DNA from: Salticus scenicus
Lineage: Eukaryota; Arthropoda; Arachnida; Araneae; Salticidae
Direction: 5' to 3'
Assembly (NCBI GenBank): GCA_963930645.1
Contig: OZ005649.1
Coordinates: 386,871,887-386,935,886 of the forward strand
DNA length: 64,000 bases
In this document: piece by piece, positions 60,206 through 64,000 of the stretch
How positions within the stretch are numbered: position 1 is the first letter of the stretch
Layout: each line of letters begins with the position of its first letter
Notes under the pieces: model-generated
Told to the model about the DNA's origin: nothing
Databases searched by the model: none
What the model saw: the letters and a program-made list of their open reading frames with translations, nothing else
Translations under genes and position numbers: made by a program

Positions 60206-61395
60206 ACTATGACAAATTATTTTAAATCTTTAAATTATATGTAAAATAAGAATTGGGACATGCTTTTAAAACTTATATAGAAGCCGAAACAATCATGGCA
60301 AATTCAATTTTGTTTTATACTAATACCAAAACTTCCTTTTTTTTTTTTTTTTTTTTTTTTAATTTCACTGTATATTTTTCTTGAAATTTATTCTATTTTT
60401 ATCACGAATTAATAGATTATTATTTTAGATCTGTTTATTCATTTTCTTGTTTTATTTTATTTTTTTATTTTCTAATCTTTTATTGAAATTCATTTTTTAA
60501 TCAAAATTCCGAATCCTTTTTATTTATTTATTTATTTATTTTTAATACGGATCAAAGAGTAAAGAGAAGGTATTTTGTAAATTCTCTGAATACTTCAGAA
60601 ATCCAATAATATGAAAAACAAAATACCATTGTTTATCTCAAATATTATTTTTGTAATAAAATTTCATCTCGAAAAAAGACTAGTTATAATTTAATTAAAA
60701 ATTCTATATTCATCTACAAATACATAAATGCATGTTTATAATAATGAAGATTTTTTCTACAATTTTTTCTATTAAACAGACAGAAATACAGCAAATATTT
60801 TTTGACTTTTTATTTATCACATAATTTATTTATTTAAAGAAAATACACACTACAGAAAAAATCCAATTAAAGTGTTGCTTGAATAAAACCATAATACATT
60901 ACATCAAACATAGACAGAAAAATACATGTTATGAATTTAAAAGTTCAAAAATCCTAGCCTTAAAAACGGTAAAAGACATGTTAAAAATATCCAAATTCCC
61001 AGAAAGCTCATTAAAAATTGTGTAGAATTTATATAATGAAATATTACCAATAGAGTTATATTTAAAAAAATTATAAGATAAAAAAAAACTTTTTTATATA
61101 CCATGTTTTAAATTTTCTGATGATTCATAGAACTCTTATCAATGTCCATAAATTTTTTAAAAGTGATAATGACGTCACGTCAATTTTTGTGAGATGCATA
61201 ATTTAACTTTTTATAATTTTCTTAACGCTCACGTTTAATTAAATGTATTTATTTTTATGTCGAAAGAAAATGAACTCGTAAAATTTTTTTGGCAACAATT
61301 AAATTATAGTTAATATTTAAATGGCTGTTTATAAGGTATTAGGAGGTTATTATTTTCATATTTTAATTAATTATAAGCAAACTTATCAAAAATTC
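60206..61395. other. AT-rich sequence, no gene seen
   Basis: Contains a T-run at 60,338-60,360 and (TTTA)n at 60,520-60,542. No ORF or repeat partner found. Confidence 0.5.
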
Positions 61396-61515
61396 AAAAA
61401 TCGGACTTCGAAGTATTATGTTGTCACCGGGTTCTGAGCTACTGTGAAAGTTTCAAACGTCTAGCTAGTAGGGAAGTTAGTTAAAATTCGATTGCAAGAT
61501 TTGTACCGGACAAAC
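61396..61515. repeat. Solitary A-type monomer of the 23-24 kb minisatellite
   Basis: Has GGGTTCTGAGCTACTGTGAA, GTTTCAAACGTCTAGCTAG, GGGAAGTTAGTTAAA and ATTCGATTGCAAGATTTGTA in the same order as A units at 23,264-24,500, once only. Confidence 0.85.
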
Positions 61516-61793
61516 AAGAATAGAAGTTAAAATAAAAACATGGTAAAATGGAGTGACAAATAAATGATTATTTCTAAGAGACTTGGTTGGCACATTAATT
61601 TGAATACAGTTAAGAGAACTAGAACAAACCTAAGTTCTAGTGTTGAGTTGACAAAACTGAGTTCCTAAAATAAGGGCGATATTTAAGTACCGACGAGTAG
61701 CCCCCGTCGGCCGAAGAGGGTTAGTTTATCAGGTAGGGGGTTTCATTTTATTGTATTTCATTTTAATGTATTTTGTAATTTCTTGTATATTTC

Positions 61794-61894
61794 ATATCAA
61801 TACAAAAAACCCTTAACGGGTTAAAAGTTTGTGACGCAGCATTGTACTTTATGGCTATAAGAATTAGAAATACGGGTCTTAAAAATAATGATAT
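61794..61894. repeat. 101-bp dispersed repeat, copy 1
   Basis: Starts ATATCAATACAAAAAACCC and ends AAAAATAATGATAT. Appears identical to 63,220-63,320. The ends ATATCA and TGATAT are mutually inverted. Confidence 0.93.
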
Positions 61895-63219
61895 GACGCA
61901 AGCGCAAAAACAAACGAACGCCACGACACTCAGCGGAAACGGAAAAACGAACGAAACTGCGACACTTATATATACACGAATTTAAAGATCAAAGTAACCG
62001 CTGAAAGCCGACACTTAATATCTCAGGAAATATGGGAGGTTATGTTCTGATATTTTCAAAATAGACTTTCACCTTCTGTCCGATCCTACCCTGAAATCCC
62101 TACATTTCTGCGTGCAATATATTTCGCGATATGAATTGGCTCATTTAAGTTGTAAATGGACGGCGTATGTAAGGGACAAATTTTTCTCGAATATGGCTCG
62201 AGCGAATTTAGTTTAATTGATATATGATATTAATCGCTTTTATCTGATGTGCCTGACATCTCCCTTTTCCCTAGGAAAACTCTTGTTTTTTTTATAACTC
62301 AGTTTAAAAATCGAACTATTTTTTACTCCGAAAATACCGTGATGCGGCAGTTTCGCGGACGAATTTTTTCTCTTCCATCTGAAATACGGAATATCAAATA
62401 ATCGTTTTGGCTCCATCTATCGGGGAGCGTCAAAAATAAACACAAAAAATAAAATAAAAAATATTTTTCTTTTTTTAATATATATATATTAAATGAGTTA
62501 TTTATTTAGGTACTTGTATTTTATATGACATTTGTTTATCAAAAATATTCTTTGTATTTACATTGTTTTCATGCTGATACGTTGTTAACTTTCAAAATTG
62601 GTTCTATTTTAAAAGGTGATTGCAACAACAAAAAATTTTTCCTTTATTTTCATAAAAATGACAAATAATATGATAATCATATGCAAATATTTGTAATTTT
62701 TTCAAAATTAGGTGATAAATCACTTAAACTACGGATTGAAAAAATTCTTAAAACAGAATTTGAAAATAATTAATTTGCTCATTAAGTTTCTAGTATATAT
62801 ATAATATATAAATTACAGAATGTTAAGCTATAATAAAATTTTGAATAGATTAAGATTTTTTTTTAAATTAAATTCATAACAAACTATACTACTTAAATAT
62901 TTACCAGTATAAAATTTTCACTTTTTAAAGATTTTTCTATTATTATTTATTTTTCTCTTTTAAATCAAATCTATACCTAAAACATTATAATAAGAAATAA
63001 ATATAAATAAGAAATTTTTGTCATTTTTAAAATGTACTATATTATGCCTTTGTAATGTTGCATGTGTCCATCTTTTTTATCACTTTTTATAAAATTTTGA
63101 AATTTTATTTAGTTTGTTATTTTGTTCGAGTGTGACCTATAAAACAACACTTTTAATACAGTGTTATTACCATGCTCCTTTACTTTTGCGTTTTGATCAT
63201 TAACCCCTAAAAAGTAATG
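61895..63219. other. Unassigned sequence between the 101-bp repeats
   Basis: 61,900-62,440 is richer in G+C than its surroundings and could be retroelement sequence, but no ORF, promoter or domain is clear. The rest is AT-rich. Confidence 0.35.
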
Positions 63220-63320
63220 ATATCAATACAAAAAACCCTTAACGGGTTAAAAGTTTGTGACGCAGCATTGTACTTTATGGCTATAAGAATTAGAAATACG
63301 GGTCTTAAAAATAATGATAT
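63220..63320. repeat. 101-bp dispersed repeat, copy 2
   Basis: Identical to copy 1 by eye. Here TAATGATATCAA occurs at both of its edges, as if the segment were one unit plus the start of the next from a ~96-bp tandem array. Confidence 0.9.
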
Positions 63321-63632
63321 CAAATTTTCAGTGACGCTTTGATATTAATTAAATTATACATAGATTTTCTTATTTGAATTTGCTTTTTCCTTTTATTTAT
63401 ATTTACAATGTAAACGTTATTTTCAACATAAAATAATATATAGCATTTACTCATTGATACCTTTCCATTCACATCTCTTATACTATGAAAGCATGTGTTT
63501 TAAAAGAAATTATATGAAATTCCAGTAACGCAGTGGTGTTACATTAAGTGATTTGTTTTTAAATTTCTCTGCAATTATTTTGTTTTGCATATTAAAGTAT
63601 ATGTGCACATTGAAATATTGCTTTTAATTTTC

Positions 63633-64000
63633 AAATACGCTGTCAAATATATCACTTTCATTAAGCTTATATTATGTACTGAAATATATTTATTTCAATG
63701 AATTATTCTATCTTTTGCGTCACGCCATCCAAAACTGTAAGTAAAATATATGGAAATGTTTACTTTGTGTCATTTCATCCAAATAAATTGAAAATGCATG
63801 CAAATAAATATCGTGATGCAAAGAAAAAAACTGTGAAATTTTTTTCAGTTTTGGATGAAATGACACAAAGTAAACATTTCCATATATTTTACTTACAGTT
63901 TTGGATGGCGTGACGCAAAAGATAGAATAATTCATTGAAATAAATATATTTCAGTACATAATATAAGCTTAATGAAAGTGATATATTTGACAGCGTATTT
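63633..64000. repeat. Perfect palindrome cut by the window end
   Basis: Left arm 63,633-63,783 and right arm 63,850-64,000 are exact reverse complements (151 bp each) around a 66-bp centre (63,784-63,849). The right arm reaches the last base, so the true arm is longer. The two opposite-strand ORFs here share termini because of the palindrome and are not genes. Confidence 0.97.

Noticed and set aside
63698..63935. Two opposite-strand 71-residue ORFs with matching ends
   Set aside because: They result from the perfect palindrome. Each strand reads the same arm.

Overview
The window is AT-rich eukaryotic intergenic or intronic DNA. It carries tandem satellite, many TA- and 8-bp-target DNA transposons, Tc1 and mariner transposase relics, a tRNA-derived SINE, long A/T tracts and almost no coding sequence. 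An arthropod is likely. An arachnid such as a spider is my best guess, because large introns and this mix of mariner, hAT, pogo and long-terminal-inverted-repeat elements fit. That assignment is inference, since no housekeeping gene is present to fix the taxon.

Layout. Positions 1 to about 20,975 are one satellite built on a 19-bp monomer (consensus TGTAAACAAAGACTMYAAA). It is organised into ~1.22-kb blocks, and these into a ~6.33-kb super-repeat present about 2.75 times. Each super-repeat holds a ~317-bp non-satellite spacer. At 21,052-21,171 lies the only credible host-gene piece: a small plus-strand exon with an acceptor, an upstream in-frame stop, an ATG and 32 open codons before a donor. 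It is an island between satellite tracts. Satellite resumes at ~21,420 and is split by a 1.1-kb element with an 8-bp target duplication taken from the satellite itself. It ends near 23,078.

From 23.1 to 34 kb there are several long-TIR elements that share end sequences but contain different internal minisatellites. Two hAT-type MITEs, a mariner-type MITE, a large interrupted inverted repeat and an ORF with a codon-phased 27-bp repeat also lie here. From 34 to 44 kb come a probable solo LTR with TATA and initiator, two copies of a palindromic Tc1-type MITE, a SINE, a mariner transposase relic split by two later insertions, a head-to-head inverted pair of identical tRNA-Thr(TGT) genes, a full-length but inactivated Tc1-like element with IR/DR ends, and a pogo/Tigger-like element only 12 bp away from it.

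From 44.5 to 57.3 kb are a 379-bp MITE, a 3.47-kb element nested in a long-TIR element (the intact empty site is elsewhere in the window), an 88-bp tandem array, a MITE, and an almost exact 2.33-kb tandem duplication bounded by A-tracts that carries a hAT-type element twice. A pogo-like MITE follows. From 57.9 to 64 kb are another long-TIR element with two internal minisatellites, a dispersed 101-bp repeat, and a perfect 151-bp-arm palindrome cut by the window end.

The parts do not form a pathway. The window records successive amplification and nested transposition around what may be one gene's intron. The two observations I would follow first are the satellite whose monomer contains a canonical forkhead site (GTAAACAA) overlapping a SOX/TCF-like AACAAAG, and the exon buried in it.
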